A stretch of DNA of 64,000 nt from Lepturacanthus savala (Eukaryota; Chordata; Actinopteri; Scombriformes; Trichiuridae): the NCBI GenBank assembly GCA_030544235.1, contig CM060474.1, positions 3,494,898 through 3,558,897 on the forward strand. Direction: 5' to 3'. Made by a program: the position numbers and the translations under genes. Shown piece by piece: positions 33,292-45,057 of the stretch (within the stretch, counting starts at the first letter, position 1; each line of letters begins with the position of its first letter). Below the pieces are notes generated by a model. The model saw only the letters and a list, made by a program, of their open reading frames with translations, was not told the DNA's origin and did not search any database.

Positions 33292-34671
33292 GTGAGTCAT
33301 CAAACACTAGCATCAACCGCCAGTTTAAACCGGACTAACGAACAGGTGTTGTGTCGAAATATGTTCCCCTGTCGATAGGTGTTTCCTCTTAACTTAACCT
33401 GAACCCGACCGGACCGAAATCTCCGTAACACCGGCCGTGCTGCGGAAAACAGACTTCCAACCGGAAATGAAATTGTTTGAGGGGTAACCAACTTCGACAC
33501 AACACCTGCGACATAACGTCACCAAACGGGCGACTTTTTCGTAAAGGGAGGATTTAACCAGTGTTAGAAGAAGTATACAGATAATCTATTTAAATACTAA
33601 TATAATATTAGAAAAATTAAGTTTTTTTTTTTAGCTGATCAAGAAAATTGCGTCAATCAATGATTCAATCAATATTTGGCCAGCCTGCACTACGTTACAA
33701 GTATAAATAGATTCATACATAATTAAATATATACATAATTATATATTCTAATGTTTTCCGAGAACTACATAACTACTGTTCACTATTTTAAACTCTCATA
33801 CCCAGACCCTTTAATATTTAACATTTAATAATGTTAATATCGTTATTACAAACATTTTTTGAATGTTTTCAGAAAATGTTATTGAATATTCGGAGAACTT
33901 TAATTAAAACCACCCTGTTAAAACACTTTTCAGAGAGAGGAGAGCCTATGTAGAACTATTGTTTGTAGCCAGTGCATTCAGCTGAATATTTAGCCACAAA
34001 CACACGAATATTAACTTCTTTAACTTGTTATATTTGTGCACTTATTTCATCCATACGTTTCCAGAAATGCATTATCTTCCTGATATGTTTCTCAATTTAT
34101 TTATCAGTGTAATTACTGTGATTTGTCCAAAACAAACATTAGTGTCTCAGACCTCAACAATGCTTCTGGATCAACTGTAAATTCACAGTCTGACTCTGTG
34201 ACGCTCAGTGTTGGAGCTCATTGAATAGATGGATGTGCATATTATACAATTCTGATACAATGATTGTGTTGATTTAATATCTATAGGACATATTCACAGT
34301 ATTACAACATGGTAACCGACTTTATTCTGTATGAACCATGACATGGCATCAGAAACCTTTAATTTAAAAAGTAATCAAATTCTACTACTAATCTTGTTTA
34401 TGTTTGAATATGTAACACAGCTTCATGAAGACAAAATATGCATGAACACTGTTTTGATGGTAATGTTTTACATTCATCATATTGATTAATCTGGCTATAT
34501 ATGTAGATATAAATAAACAATTATGAGAAGAGAAACATGTTCTTTTAGTTCAGTTTTGATTTTTAGATTTGGTGGTCAAAGTGGATAAAACTATTTGATA
34601 GTAATACTATTGATTCAATAAACTCTACACACTAACCCCAATACCTTACACCAGACCAGCTAAACATTATA

Positions 34672-35851
34672 CACTCACTGGCCACTTTATTAGGTACACC
34701 ATGCTAGTAACGGGTTGGACCCCCTTTTGCCTTCAGAACTGCCTCAATTCTTCGTGGCATAGATTCAACAAGGTGCTGGAAGCATTCCTCAGAGAGTTTG
34801 GTCCATATTGACATGATGGCATCACACAGTTGGTGCAGATTTGTTGGCTGCACATCCATGATGTGAATCTCCTGTTCCACCACATCCCAAAGATGCTCTA
34901 TTGGATTGAGATCTGGTGACTGGAGGCCATTTGAGTACAGTAAACTCATTGTCATGTTCAAGAAACCAGTCTGAGATGATTCCAGCTTTATGACATGGCG
35001 CATTATCCTGCTGAAAGTAGCCATCAGAAGTTGGGTACATTGTGGTCATAAAGGGATGGACATGGTCAGCAACAATACTCAGGTAGGCTGTGGCGTTGTA
35101 ACGATGCTCAATTGGTACCAAGGGGCCACCACCACCAGCCTGAACCGTTGATACAAGGCAGGATGGATCCATGCTTTCATGTTGTTGACGCCAAATTCTG
35201 ACCCTACCATCCGAATGTCGCAGCAGAAATCGAGACTCATCAGACCAGGCAACGTTTTTCCAATCTTCTATTGTCCAATTTCGATGAGCTTGTGCAAATT
35301 GTAGCCTCAGTTTCCTGTTCTTAGCTGAAAGGAGTGGCACCCAGCGTGGTCTTCTGCTGCTGTAGCCCATCTGCCTCAAAGTTGGACATACTGTGCGTTC
35401 AGAGATGCTCTTCTGCCTACCTTGGTTGTAACGGGTGGTTATTTGAGTCACTGTTGCTTTTCTATCAGCTCGAACCAGTCTGGCCATTCTCCTCTGACCT
35501 CTGGCATCAACAAGGCATTTCCGTCCACAGAACTGCCGCTCACTGGATATTTTTTCTTTTTCAGACCATTCTCTGTAAACCCTAGAGATGGTTGTGCGTG
35601 AAAATCCCAGTAGATCAGCAGTTTCTGAAATACTCAGACCAGCCCTTCTGGCACCAACAACCATGCCACGTTCAAAGTCACTCAAATCACCTTTCTTCCC
35701 CATACTGATGCTCGGTTTGAACTGCAGGAGATTGTCTTTACCATGTCTACATGCCTAAATGCACTGAGTTGCCGCCATGTGATTGGCTGATTAGAAATTA
35801 AGTGTTAACGAGCAGTTGGACAGGTGTACCTAATAAAGTGGCCGGTGAGTG
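34672..35851 (-). mobile_element. Tc1-like transposon, nearly complete
   Basis: Terminal repeats CACTCACTGGCCACTTTATT at the left and its near-perfect inverse at the right (one difference in the first 20 bases), 1180 bp in all, flanked by TA on both sides (34670-34671, 35852-35853). It carries one transposase gene on the minus strand, opposite to net1. It is the best preserved DNA transposon in the window. Confidence 0.93.
34704..35703 (-). pseudogene. Tc1-like transposase with a single frameshift
   Basis: Starts MGKKGDLSDFERGMVVGARR at 35703. An N-terminal helix-turn-helix pair (ISETADLLGFSRTTISRVYREW) is followed by a second DNA-binding helix set, then the DDE core: WSDESRF (first Asp), QQDNAPCH (second Asp). 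Just after VLKWPP (about 34912-34922) the frame is lost, apparently by a 2-nt deletion, and the rest (QSPDLNPIEHLWDVVEQEI... to the end ...GPTRY at 34704) lies in another frame with the third acidic residue intact. Apart from this one lesion the gene is open from start to stop, so inactivation looks recent relative to the other transposons here. Confidence 0.9.
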
Positions 35852-36146
35852 TATGTATGTAAAAGTCCTGCATGAAAAATTCTATTTCAGTCAAAGTAAA
35901 CTAGTATTAGCATATATATATCATATCTATCATAATATACAAATCAACTCCATTTAACACTCATGAACAATAATGTGACTAAAAATATTAAAATTAAATA
36001 CTTGTGTTAATTATATTTTGTTTTGTCTAAATTGTCCTAAAAATGTTGAAGTTGTGTCATAAAGCCACACGATGGCAGCAAAACTCAACAGTCAGATAAC
36101 AGTTGTTAGTTTTAATCTGTTGGTTTAACATGCACACAGGTAGACC

Positions 36147-36497
36147 TCAGTCAGTCATCTTCTATATCCACTTATTCCTCATTAGGATCGCAGGGGTCTG
36201 CTGGAGCCAATTAAACATTAAAAGTGAGAGGCAGGGATACACCACAGATGGTTGCCAGCCTATTGTGGAGCACACACACTTTCACTCACACCTATGGGCA
36301 ATTTAGAGTCTCCAAATAACCTCAGCATGTTTTTGGACTGTGGGAGGAAGCTGGAGTACCTGGTGAAAACCCACACAGACACAGGGAGAACATGCAAACT
36401 CCACACAGAAAGGTCCCAGACCCAGGACCAAGGAGGTCTTGAACCTGTGACCTTCTTGCTGTGAGGCAACCCATGCTCCACTGTGTTGCCCACAGGT
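36147..36497 (-). mobile_element. SINE copy, near full length
   Basis: Tail 'cagtcagtcatcttctatatcc' at the left, box B relative GGTCTTGAACC near 36438-36448, and a shortened head ending 'ccactgtgttgccc'. CACAGGTAGAC on the left and CACAGGTGAC on the right may be a slightly damaged target duplication. Confidence 0.85.
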
Positions 36498-36499
36498 GA

Positions 36500-37139
36500 C
36501 AAACCTAAAGTGAGAAAATATAACAAACACAAAACTCAACAAAACCCTAAGCTGAAAACAAACAGAATCAAAACTAATAATAATAATGATATTATCAGTG
36601 TTCTTATCATACTTTTTGCAGGACTTTTACTTGTAATGTAGTATTTTACATCGCTGATCTGAGTACCTCCTTCATCATTGGTAAAATGCTTATTCTTCAA
36701 CTCAGATATGTCATTGAATCCATAAATATCTGCTTTGTTGTGTTATTTCTGTGACTGTTCATCATAGTAGATGACGACTTCATGAAAACATGTTTCTCCA
36801 GCAGATTACTCATGTTTGTAGATTTATATCAAAACGGCAGCTATTTTAAATAGCTGCCGAGACACTTGATCGATATCACATCACCAGACTGACAGGAAAA
36901 AAAGGTGCTTTCTGCTGCTGCTTCAACTTGAAGGTAACTCATGAGTCAGTGGATCAGAATCTAGGAGGCTCTGTCCCTGTTTGGTAAAGCTGGAGATGCT
37001 ACAGAAACACACACATGCATGCAGAAACATAGAAAAACATGCAGAAACACACACAGAAATACACACACACACAACGAGCAATAACAAGCTCCACGTTTTA
37101 TTATTTATATGAAGTGAATTTTATTGAAAGCCTTTTTTA
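36500..37139. other. Intronic stretch without recognisable elements
   Basis: AT-rich. A fragment 'gcaggacttttacttgtaatgtagtattttaca' near 36620 resembles hAT-type MITE arms. A short CA-rich patch lies at 37005-37070. Confidence 0.35.
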
Positions 37140-37480
37140 AAAAGATGCAGGCTCTGCCCCTAACAGCATCTAAACATGCCGCTGGCCCCGCCCCCTCCAC
37201 GTGACGCCCTCACCACCTCTCTACATGGCAGCGACCTCAGCACTGAGGTCACAGTTTTCCAGCAGCCATTTTTATCTCTGGCAGATTTCTGCACGTGTTT
37301 GGAAAACATCGCTTCAAAAATCCAAATTCTGATGCCAACAGCCTCATTTTACCTCCACACTCATGTTCTATTTTTCCATAAAGCTTGTTATGGAGGTCAG
37401 ATATTCGGGTGATGTTTTTCCATGTTTGTGTGCACATGTTTGGGCACTTTGGCAGACGACATGGAAACCCTTTCAAAAAG
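37140..37480. promoter_or_regulatory. GC-richer unique block in net1 intron 1
   Basis: Contains CCCCGCCCCC (GC box, about 37186-37195), CACGTG (37199-37204) and later 'gcagccatttttatctctggcagatt'. It stands out from repeat-filled surroundings. A candidate intronic enhancer; not demonstrated. Confidence 0.3.
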
Positions 37481-37496
37481 AGAGCCCAGCATAAAC

Positions 37497-37870
37497 GTTC
37501 CCAGGGGAATATTATCCTGAAACACTGATTACTGCAGCCTGAGAACTATATCAGACGGATATAAACCAGCTCTGAGATGCTAATTAAGTCAATTAACTCA
37601 CATTCATGGTCAAAACTTTAAAGAGATTAACCACAGAGAGACAGAGAGTTTGTGTTGCCTGGATCCAGAATAATAAGGGATGTAAAACTTTCCAGCTCCA
37701 GTTATACGGAGAAACCGTTTTATATCAAAACACAACAGGAGCTGAAAAGATTAGTTCATTAATCATCTGGGCAATTTGTCAAAGAAATGTCAGATATTCT
37801 GTGGTTTCGGTTACTGTCATGTGAGATGAAAAGGAAATTGTCACGTTTGAGAAGCTGAAACCAGAGAATA
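37497..37870 (+). repeat. MITE-B copy
   Basis: An interspersed repeat with 'gtttgtgttgcctggatccagaataat' and 'agctccagttata' in the middle. A reverse copy lies at 42840-43190 and a fragment at 58575-58745. The right end merges with MITE-A-like sequence. Confidence 0.65.
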
Positions 37871-37929
37871 TTTGATGAATTGAGCTGTTGATCAACTAAC
37901 AACTAATTGATTTCAATAATTGATAGATG

Positions 37930-39000
37930 AATATGTCAGAATAGCCTTTAGTTATTCAGATAAAAATAAATAAACCCATAAACTGAGAGGTCAGTTAATT
38001 CACAGACTGTATAATTGTTAGTGTTTTTTTTATTATTTTTTAAAGGAAAACAGTAATGAAGCGGTTGTTTTCATCTTCTCAGATGTGATGATGTGTCTTT
38101 TTTGTGAACATAATGATAAATTGAATATTTTTGTTTTGATTGTTAGACACAAGCTGATATTTGTATGTTACGTGTGTCCCTGTTGCAACACCTTAGTTTC
38201 TCAGATTCTTTAAACAGATCAATAACCGTCTCGCCAACAAGTTGGCTGATGTGGAATCTTCACACTTTTTCTGCACACTCACTCAGATCAGTGAAAGTCA
38301 GTTTGAGTCTGATGTTAAATCCAGGTGTTTCGTCATTTCACATTAACCAATGCATAATAGTAAACAGCTGGGGAAAATAACTTCTTCACTTCATCAGTTC
38401 TATAAATAATTACTGACGATGATCACAAAGAATCCAGGTTTTAGTTCTTACACATTCTGTTTTCATGCTGTTATTGGTGAATCATTTTATAAACATGTGC
38501 TTTTCCATGTATTTTATTTCTCTTTCAAATGTCCTGGCCCAGAAACATCATTCTGCTGTCTGCAAAAACTACAATTCACAATGTCTTAATAGTAGTACTA
38601 ATAGTATAAAAAAATGACTGATTGACCATTGATAAAGTTATCAGAAGATGAGTTTCCTTGGAGACAGTGAATAAAACCAGCTGCATAGACACAATTAAAA
38701 TAAAAAAAATACAGAATCAATATATAGACAATAACAAAATAATAAATAATAAAATAAAAAGAAAAAAATATAACAAAAAAACAATGTGAGTATAAATAAA
38801 AAATATATTACTCTAAATGGCAAATATTCACACTACATACACTAGTCCAGATACCTAGGACCCAATTTTCCTTCATCTAGACGGCTAATCACAGAACGGG
38901 GGAGGCTGCAGTAAGACAATGATGAAACACAGAAGTGACTTTGGTGAGAACTATGGATCCAACATTACAATAGAAGGTAATTTACCTTCCATTGCATCAT
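37930..39000. other. Intronic stretch without recognisable genes
   Basis: AT-rich unique DNA with A-rich low complexity at 38690-38820. The 71-codon frame at 38165-38380 has no recognisable similarity. Confidence 0.35.
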
Positions 39001-39007
39001 TAGAAAA

Positions 39008-39345
39008 TCAGTCAGTCGTCTTCTATACCCTACTCTATCTATATCTTCTCATTAGGGTCACATGGTCTGCTGGAGCCTATGCCAGCACGTTACGGTGAGA
39101 GGCAGGGATACACCCCAGATGGTCGCCAGCCAATCGTGGGGCACACACACCATTCACTCACACCTATGGGCAATTTAGAGTCTCCAATTAACCTCAGCAT
39201 GTTTTTGGACTGTGGGAGGAAGCTGGAGTACCTGGTGAAAACCCACGCAGACACGTGGAGAACATGCAAACTCCACACAGAAAGGTCCCAGACACAGGAC
39301 CAAGGAGGTCTTGAACCTGTGACCTTCTTGCTGTGAGACAACACA
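39008..39345 (-). repeat. SINE copy, head truncated
   Basis: Same family: tail 'cagtcagtcgtcttctata', then 'gaggcagggatacaccccagatggtcgccagccaatcgtgggg', ending after 'cttgaacctgtgaccttcttgctgtgag'. Box B is retained and box A is missing. Confidence 0.85.
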
Positions 39346-39586
39346 TTGGGTATGTGTGATACAATTGGCTTTAAGCATTTAACAGACATTCGTAGCGCCC
39401 AATAAATGAACATATACAGAAATAGATACAAAAATATCAATAAATGTTTTTTAAAAATATGAAATAAAAAACTCATAACAAGAAAAACAAACAACCAAAA
39501 TCAATTCGAGTATAAATAAAATATACATTATTACAAATATTCACACATACAAACATCCAGACTTTTCATTCTTATCTATTATTGTT

Positions 39587-39636
39587 ATTGTTTCCACATA
39601 TATTTTTTTCCACATTAAAATATATGTGGAAACAAT
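39587..39636. repeat. Perfect inverted repeat, 20-bp arms, 10-bp loop
   Basis: Arm ATTGTTTCCACATATATTTT (39587-39606) is exactly the reverse complement of 39617-39636. In RNA it would form an AU-rich hairpin. No MITE ends are recognisable around it. Confidence 0.85.
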
Positions 39637-40034
39637 AATATGATTTTATTGCTCAGAATGTTGAAGGAAAATTATTTGTACGCTGAAAAATTCTATAATC
39701 AATCAGTTACTGCATGAGTCTAAACTGTTTGATTCTCCTGCATCAGTATCCAAAAGAGCTGTGATGAATAACTGATTAACTGATCCAGAAAATGAAGAGC
39801 AGCACCTTCTCTTCCATTGATTGGACGTCATTTCTCATGTCAGTGTGATGAAATGACTGATGGCTCCGTGGACGCAGCCTGATGTACCAGATGCCAGATT
39901 GTGTGCAGAGCTTGGAAGCTTGGAACATTCCACAGAAGCATTCTCACAGGATGACTTCCTTCATCCACTGTCGCTCTCTGGAATTATACGTCATTATTCA
40001 CAGTAACTTATCACTCACTCTGCAAATCAGTGAT

Positions 40035-40300
40035 TAAAATAAAAATTGATGATTTGAATGATTTGAGTATTTTTTAAGAAGTAAATGTCCATATTCTCTG
40101 GTTCCAGCATCTCGAATCAGATTAAATTCATTTTTTTTGTACTCATCTATAATAGTAAACTGATGATCTTTGGGTTGTGGACTGTTGGTCTGGACAAAAA
40201 GACATTTTATCTATAGTTTTGAGAAACCGTAATCGACAATTTACACCATTTTATGAACCAAACCCATAAGAATAGTTGTTGTAGTCCTAGTTCTGTATTT
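40035..40300 (+). repeat. MITE-A copy
   Basis: From 'gatttgagtattttttaagaagtaaatgtcc' to 'ttttatgaaccaaac...ttgttgtagtcc', with 'gatctttgggttgtggactgttggtctggac' in the middle. Confidence 0.75.
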
Positions 40301-40613
40301 AACTGACTCACAGGAGCTTCTCTGTAATATTTACTTAAATTCAGCAGTCTGTGATATATCAGGAATGTCCCTGCAGCAGAAAGTCAGCATTCTCAAATTG
40401 AAACTCAGTGAAGCTAATAACTAAAACACCCACGTTGTTCCCAGCAGCAGCTGCAGGAAACACGCCCACCGTTAATCAGGTGAAATATGTCAAGCCTTCA
40501 TATATTTGCATCATAACACAGGTGTGTCACTGTAGAGAGAAATGAACTGAAAGCCCAGAAAAGCTATGAGAACAAGTGGCAGGTTAAATTAGCTCTGAGA
40601 GTGCCACCTGCAG

Positions 40614-40626
40614 TGACCTTTGACCT
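40614..40626 (-). promoter_or_regulatory. Perfect DR1 nuclear-receptor site in net1 intron 1
   Basis: TGACCTTTGACCT, the third exact copy of the 13-mer in the window, in a unique GC-richer segment (40520-40860). Confidence 0.3.
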
Positions 40627-40954
40627 TTAACTGGTTCTCAGGACACCCAGGAAGACTCCTGTTTTCCTTGTGGACACATGCAGCCTTCACAGGCTGCTTC
40701 TGCAGCACCTGGGTGGTCCTAACAGGAACTTTACAGCACTCACTTAGTGTCTGAGGCTGCTTCACTTCACTGACTCAACTCTCATTTATCCACCAGCAGC
40801 GGTTTGTCCTAATTATCTCATCTCAAACTCTGTTTTATAGACTTCTACAGCAGCGGCTGCATTTTCTGGTTTTTACTGTGTTTGCAGCTTGTTAAATCAC
40901 CTGTCATGGAGTCTGTTTCTCTTTGTCTTTTCAAAGTTGAACATTCTAAACCTA

Positions 40955-41200
40955 AAAGATATATATATATATATTTTTTAATCCAGACCAACAGTCCACA
41001 ACCGAAAGATCATCAGTTTACTATTATGGGAGGCTAAAGAAACCAGAAAATAATCAGATTTGGGAAGCTGTAACCAGAGAATTTGGACCTTTTCTTCTAA
41101 AAATAACTTTGATTAATCGATTATCAAAATAGTTTGTGATTATTGTAATAGTTAGTGAATAATTGATTAATCGACTAATTGTTGCAGCTTCAATCAAAAT
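40955..41200 (-). repeat. MITE-A copy, reverse
   Basis: Contains 'ccagaccaacagtccacaaccgaaagatcatcagtttactattatgg' in reverse sense and ends 'ctaattgttgcagcttc'. About 650 bp from the + copy at 40035, forming an inverted pair. Confidence 0.75.
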
Positions 41201-42610
41201 GATTTGAGAATAATAAAATCAGATATTGGAGCGATTTATACATGCAGAACATTGACAAGCGTTCATTTCATTCTTCAACACAAGTAGAGTTGCAATAATT
41301 AGTTGTGAACTGAATTACATCATTCACCAACTACTAATCAATCATAATCAATTAATCGATTCTATAAACTAAACTTTTGTTCAGTTCTCTCTCATTTTTT
41401 TCATGATTTTAGTCAGTTTAAACTTGTTTGAAGGAAACAAGTTTAAATTGTTTTTTTTTGTTTTCCTTTTACTTTTTGTTGTCATATTTTTACATATTTG
41501 TCCAAAATCAGCCGGTTTGTTGTAATTATCTTGACTATGACTCTTAGTTTTTTATAGCCTAGTGTTTATATTGCCAAGAAAAAAAACTTGAGGAAAAAAA
41601 GTAGAATTAGAAAAAAAATGTTCAGCCAAAAATAGATAAAAATAAAAAAAAGCGAGAGATAAAAAAGAATTATGAGATCAAAACCCAAATTATCTCAAAC
41701 CTTTACTTTTGATACTTACTACTACTACTACTACTTACTTACTATTACTTTTTTATTGAAAATACTTTGTATTTACACTTAAGTGACATTTTCAATTCAG
41801 GACTTTTACTTGTTATTGAGTTTTATTTTGATAACAGTATTTGGACTCTATGTGCACCTATGCATGTCAGAGGGATGAAAAACTATTTTTTCTTGAATCC
41901 TATAATACTAATCATATACTACTTGTACTTAATGTTTCATGCAGGTCTTTTACTGTATTAATGTTTCTTTAAGTGCAGGGTCTGAGTCAGAGGTTTATTT
42001 CCTCCACTTGAAGTCAAAGGTTGGAGAATCTTGAGTATTTCTTCCCTAACTGGTGAAGGTTGACATATTACAATAAGGTCACATTGAACTTATAAAACAC
42101 TTATAAAACAGCAGGAACATCAGCTTTAGGTCTATCTTCTAGCAACAAGTTTTATGGCACCGTACAAGGCTGAGAACACAGCAGAAATGCTGACAGAGCG
42201 TCTAAACACAACAAATTATTACAAAACTTCTAACAGAGACAGTGAAACTTAAATAAAAGTCTGACAGCAGATGAAATGTTGAGACGTGGCAAAGTGTGAT
42301 TAAAGCAGCAGAATCCTCAGCTCCTCCTCTAAACCTGCTGTCAGTGTGGTGAGAACATCAAGGAGTAATGTCTGATGCTGAGGCCTGAAGAGGCTGCGGC
42401 ATCCAGAGAATGTGGAGCTGCTCAGAAACTCTCTGCCTGTGTGTCCACTGGATTCTGCTTGTAACATGCTCATTCCGCTCATTCTGCTGCTGTTGCTTCA
42501 GGCGCCTCCTTCCTGTGACTCAGCAACTGTCCTTTAATGACTCGGCAACTGTCCTCCAGGCAGCTGCTCATCAAACCGATATTGGATTATAGATTTTACA
42601 TAGAAACAAT
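41201..42610. other. Intronic stretch without recognisable genes
   Basis: AT-rich. A TAC/ACT run lies at 41718-41750. Near 41780-41860 and 41920-41960 there are AGTA-rich scraps resembling hAT MITE arms. The part 42290-42560 is GC-richer and unique. Confidence 0.35.
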
Positions 42611-42611
42611 A

Positions 42612-42838
42612 TTCATAGCGTCAAACTATTATTCTGAGAGTTGACTAATCTATTGATTATTTGATTAGTTTGGTGCATAAAATGGTGTAAAATTAAACGA
42701 GAAAATAATGAGTTTTGAGAAGCTGGAGCCAGAGAATTTGGACATTGTTTTCTAAAAAATACTCAAATCTATTAATGAATTTTGGAAATAGTTGGTGATT
42801 AATTTAATAAATGGAAACTGATCTGCTAATCGCTGCAT
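42612..42838 (-). repeat. MITE-A copy, reverse, internally deleted
   Basis: 'tttggtgcataaaatggtgtaaaat' is joined to 'gagaagctggagccagagaatttggacatt', lacking the central part. Confidence 0.65.
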
Positions 42839-42839
42839 T

Positions 42840-43190
42840 TCCATGTCACTTTACTGTAACGTGAGATGAAGAAAAGTAGAAAATCCTCACATTTGCGGAG
42901 CTGAATCCAGAGAATATTTGACATTTCTTTGACAAATTGAACACATGATTAATGAACTAATTGTTTCAGCTCCTGTTGTGCTTTGATATAAAAGTGTTTC
43001 TTTGTATAACTGGAGCTGGAAAGTTTTATATCCATTATAATTCTGGATCCAGGCAACACAAACTCTGTCTCTCTGTGGTTATTCTCTTTAATGTTTTGAC
43101 CATAAATTTGAGTTAATGGACTTAATTAGTGTCTCTGAGCTGGTTTATATCAGTCTGATCTGGTTTCTCAGGCTGCAGTAATAGCTGAAG
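42840..43190 (-). repeat. MITE-B copy, reverse
   Basis: Reverse complement of 37497-37870 over most of its length, including 'ttctggatccaggcaacacaaac' and 'tttatatcagtctgatctgg'. Confidence 0.65.
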
Positions 43191-43390
43191 ATTCAACAGA
43201 CAGTCCACAACCCATCAGTTTACTATTATAGAGACTAAAGAAACCAGAAAATAATCAGAGAAGAGAAGCTGGAACCAGAGAATTTTGACATATTCTTAAG
43301 TGACTCAAATCGATTTTCAAAATATTTGATTAATGTAATGGTTGGCAACTAATCAGTTAATCAACTAATTGTTACAGCTTTATTAGTCAG
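43191..43390 (-). repeat. MITE-A copy, reverse, partial
   Basis: 'gacagtccacaacccatcagtttactattatag' through 'gagaagctggaaccagagaattttgac' to 'aactaattgttacagc'. Confidence 0.7.
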
Positions 43391-43551
43391 AAGAAACAAG
43401 TCATTTAAAGGAAAGGGCTTAGGAAATTGAGACTGTTAAAATGACCTAATACTAAATGAATAACTAAGGACTAACTAAGGATTCAGGACTAATCTATTAA
43501 TCGTTGCAGCTCTAGCTCTAGTCATTGAGTTGATATCAGGTTCCCAATAAG

Positions 43552-43830
43552 GCTGCAACAATTAGTCGATTCATCATTTATCTGCAAACTATTACATTAA
43601 TCACTAATTATTTTGATAATCAATTTTTTTGATTTGAGTCATTTTTAAGAAGAAAATGTCCATATTCTCTGGTTCCAGATTCTAAAATCAGACTAATTTC
43701 AGTTTGTTTGTTTTACTGTTCTATAATAATAAACTGATTATTTTTGGGGTTGTAGACTGTTGGTCTGGACAAAAAAAGAGAGAGATTTTAGATTGAATCT
43801 TCATCTGATTGACATTTTACACATTTTTTG
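43552..43830 (+). repeat. MITE-A copy
   Basis: Starts 'ggctgcaacaattagtcgattcatc' and runs to 'gacattttacacatttttt'. Only about 160 bp from the reverse copy before it. Confidence 0.75.
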
Positions 43831-44199
43831 TATTTACGACGAGCCCCAAAAAAGGCAAAGACGTCCCCCAACATAAAGACCTAAAGGGAAGGAGATGTCT
43901 CCTCCTCCACATGTCACGGGTCTACAAACAGCTTCTTGGTTGTTGAGGACCCTTGAGGACCTTTGAAAACGGGGTCAGTGGAGGACCCTGCAGCTCCATC
44001 ATGTTGAGGCTTTGGTAGGTAACAGGAGTTGACAGGAGTCTCCACCGTCCACCTCACGGCTGTTTTAACTCACTCTGTGGATCTGAGGGTCCTGGACCTT
44101 CTGGTCCTGTTGGACTTCCAGTGGAACCAAACATGCCTCTGGTGGTTTTTCTGGTGGTGGTTCTGTCTCTTGACTGACTGTGGTTTGTTAAACTCACAG

Positions 44200-44263
44200 G
44201 TCGCTGCGAAGAGGAAGCTCCTTCACCTTCTTGACCCCAGTACCACAGTGGGACTTCGGTCTG
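44200..44263 (+). CDS. net1: net1 exon 2 (64 nt)
   Basis: Acceptor TTAAACTCACAG|G and donor CTG|GTGAGT bound a 64-nt exon. One nt completes the split arginine codon from exon 1, then 21 codons read SLRRGSSFTFLTPVPQWDFGL and end in phase 0. Human NET1 has SLRRGSSFTFLTPGPNWDFTL at this position, so 17 of 21 residues agree with the human sequence as I recall it. The exon codes for a short linker between the two basic clusters of the long isoform. It is too short for open-frame listings and is identified by similarity plus exact splice phase with exons 1 and 3. Confidence 0.95.
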
Positions 44264-44427
44264 GTGAGTTCAGACCCTTAAAGTGACTCTAGTTAGACCA
44301 ATAAACTGCAAAAAAAAGCAAAACAAGAAAACATAACAAGTAAATATTCTATTCTATTCTATTTAGTAGAATTTGCCCAATGTTGAGTGGAATTATGTCT
44401 GTTTTCCTCATATTTTGTTAATGTTTA

Positions 44428-44990
44428 AAATTAAAGCTGCAAGCAGTGATGCATTGGGGTGTGATGTAGCTGTGGCAGAGGGGGAGCTACTGGGCAATTT
44501 AGCCATGCTGATTGGTGCAAGCCATAAAATATTACATTTTTTAACTGGCTTGTATGGAAAAAATGTGTTACCTTCTGAGGCATGTTTAATGTCAAAGGCT
44601 TCATTTAGAGGGAAAATGTATAAAGAAGATACAATAGGGCTCATGCCCTAATTGAAGCTACAGAGTCCTTGCACCTCACTCACAGGAATAATGTTGGAAA
44701 TCTGTAGAATATGTCATCTAATACAAAATGGCTATTGGTCCAAGAGACTTATTGATGCATCTTGACATGTTGAACACATCGAGTTAATTTCATTTGTCTC
44801 TGTCAATTTGGGGGTGAGGAGCTTGATACTTTTTTTTCAAGGAGGATTTAAAAGACATTTAGCCACGCCTACTCATGCAAAAACGTAATAAAGTATAACA
44901 TTTTTCACCAGATGTTGCTTGCAGGCAAAATTTGGTGACTTTTTAGAAGAAGAAAGAATTTTTATGGTAAATAATCGATTCCCGTTTTTG
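44428..44990 (+). repeat. Diverged interspersed repeat ('attaaagctgcaagcagtgatg')
   Basis: The opening phrase and the later 'ggcaaaatttggtgactttttagaag' are typical of a repeat common in teleost genomes that I cannot classify firmly. The 92-codon + frame inside (44373-44651) is not a recognised protein. Confidence 0.45.
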
Positions 44991-45057
44991 CTCTTGACCT
45001 CCTGGATCTCTCTCAACATCCACTGGTGGTCTCTGAACCTCACTTTGAGAATTGGTG

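Larger units (their letters stand above)
33292..44199 (+). other. net1: net1 intron 1 (10.9 kb)
   Basis: GT-AG intron from GTGAGT to CTCACAG. It holds a Tc1-like transposon, two SINEs, two MITE-B copies and several MITE-A copies, one perfect DR1, a 20-bp hairpin, and a GC-richer unique block at 37.14-37.48 kb. From 33540 to 34650 it is AT-rich without any recognisable feature. Confidence 0.75.
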
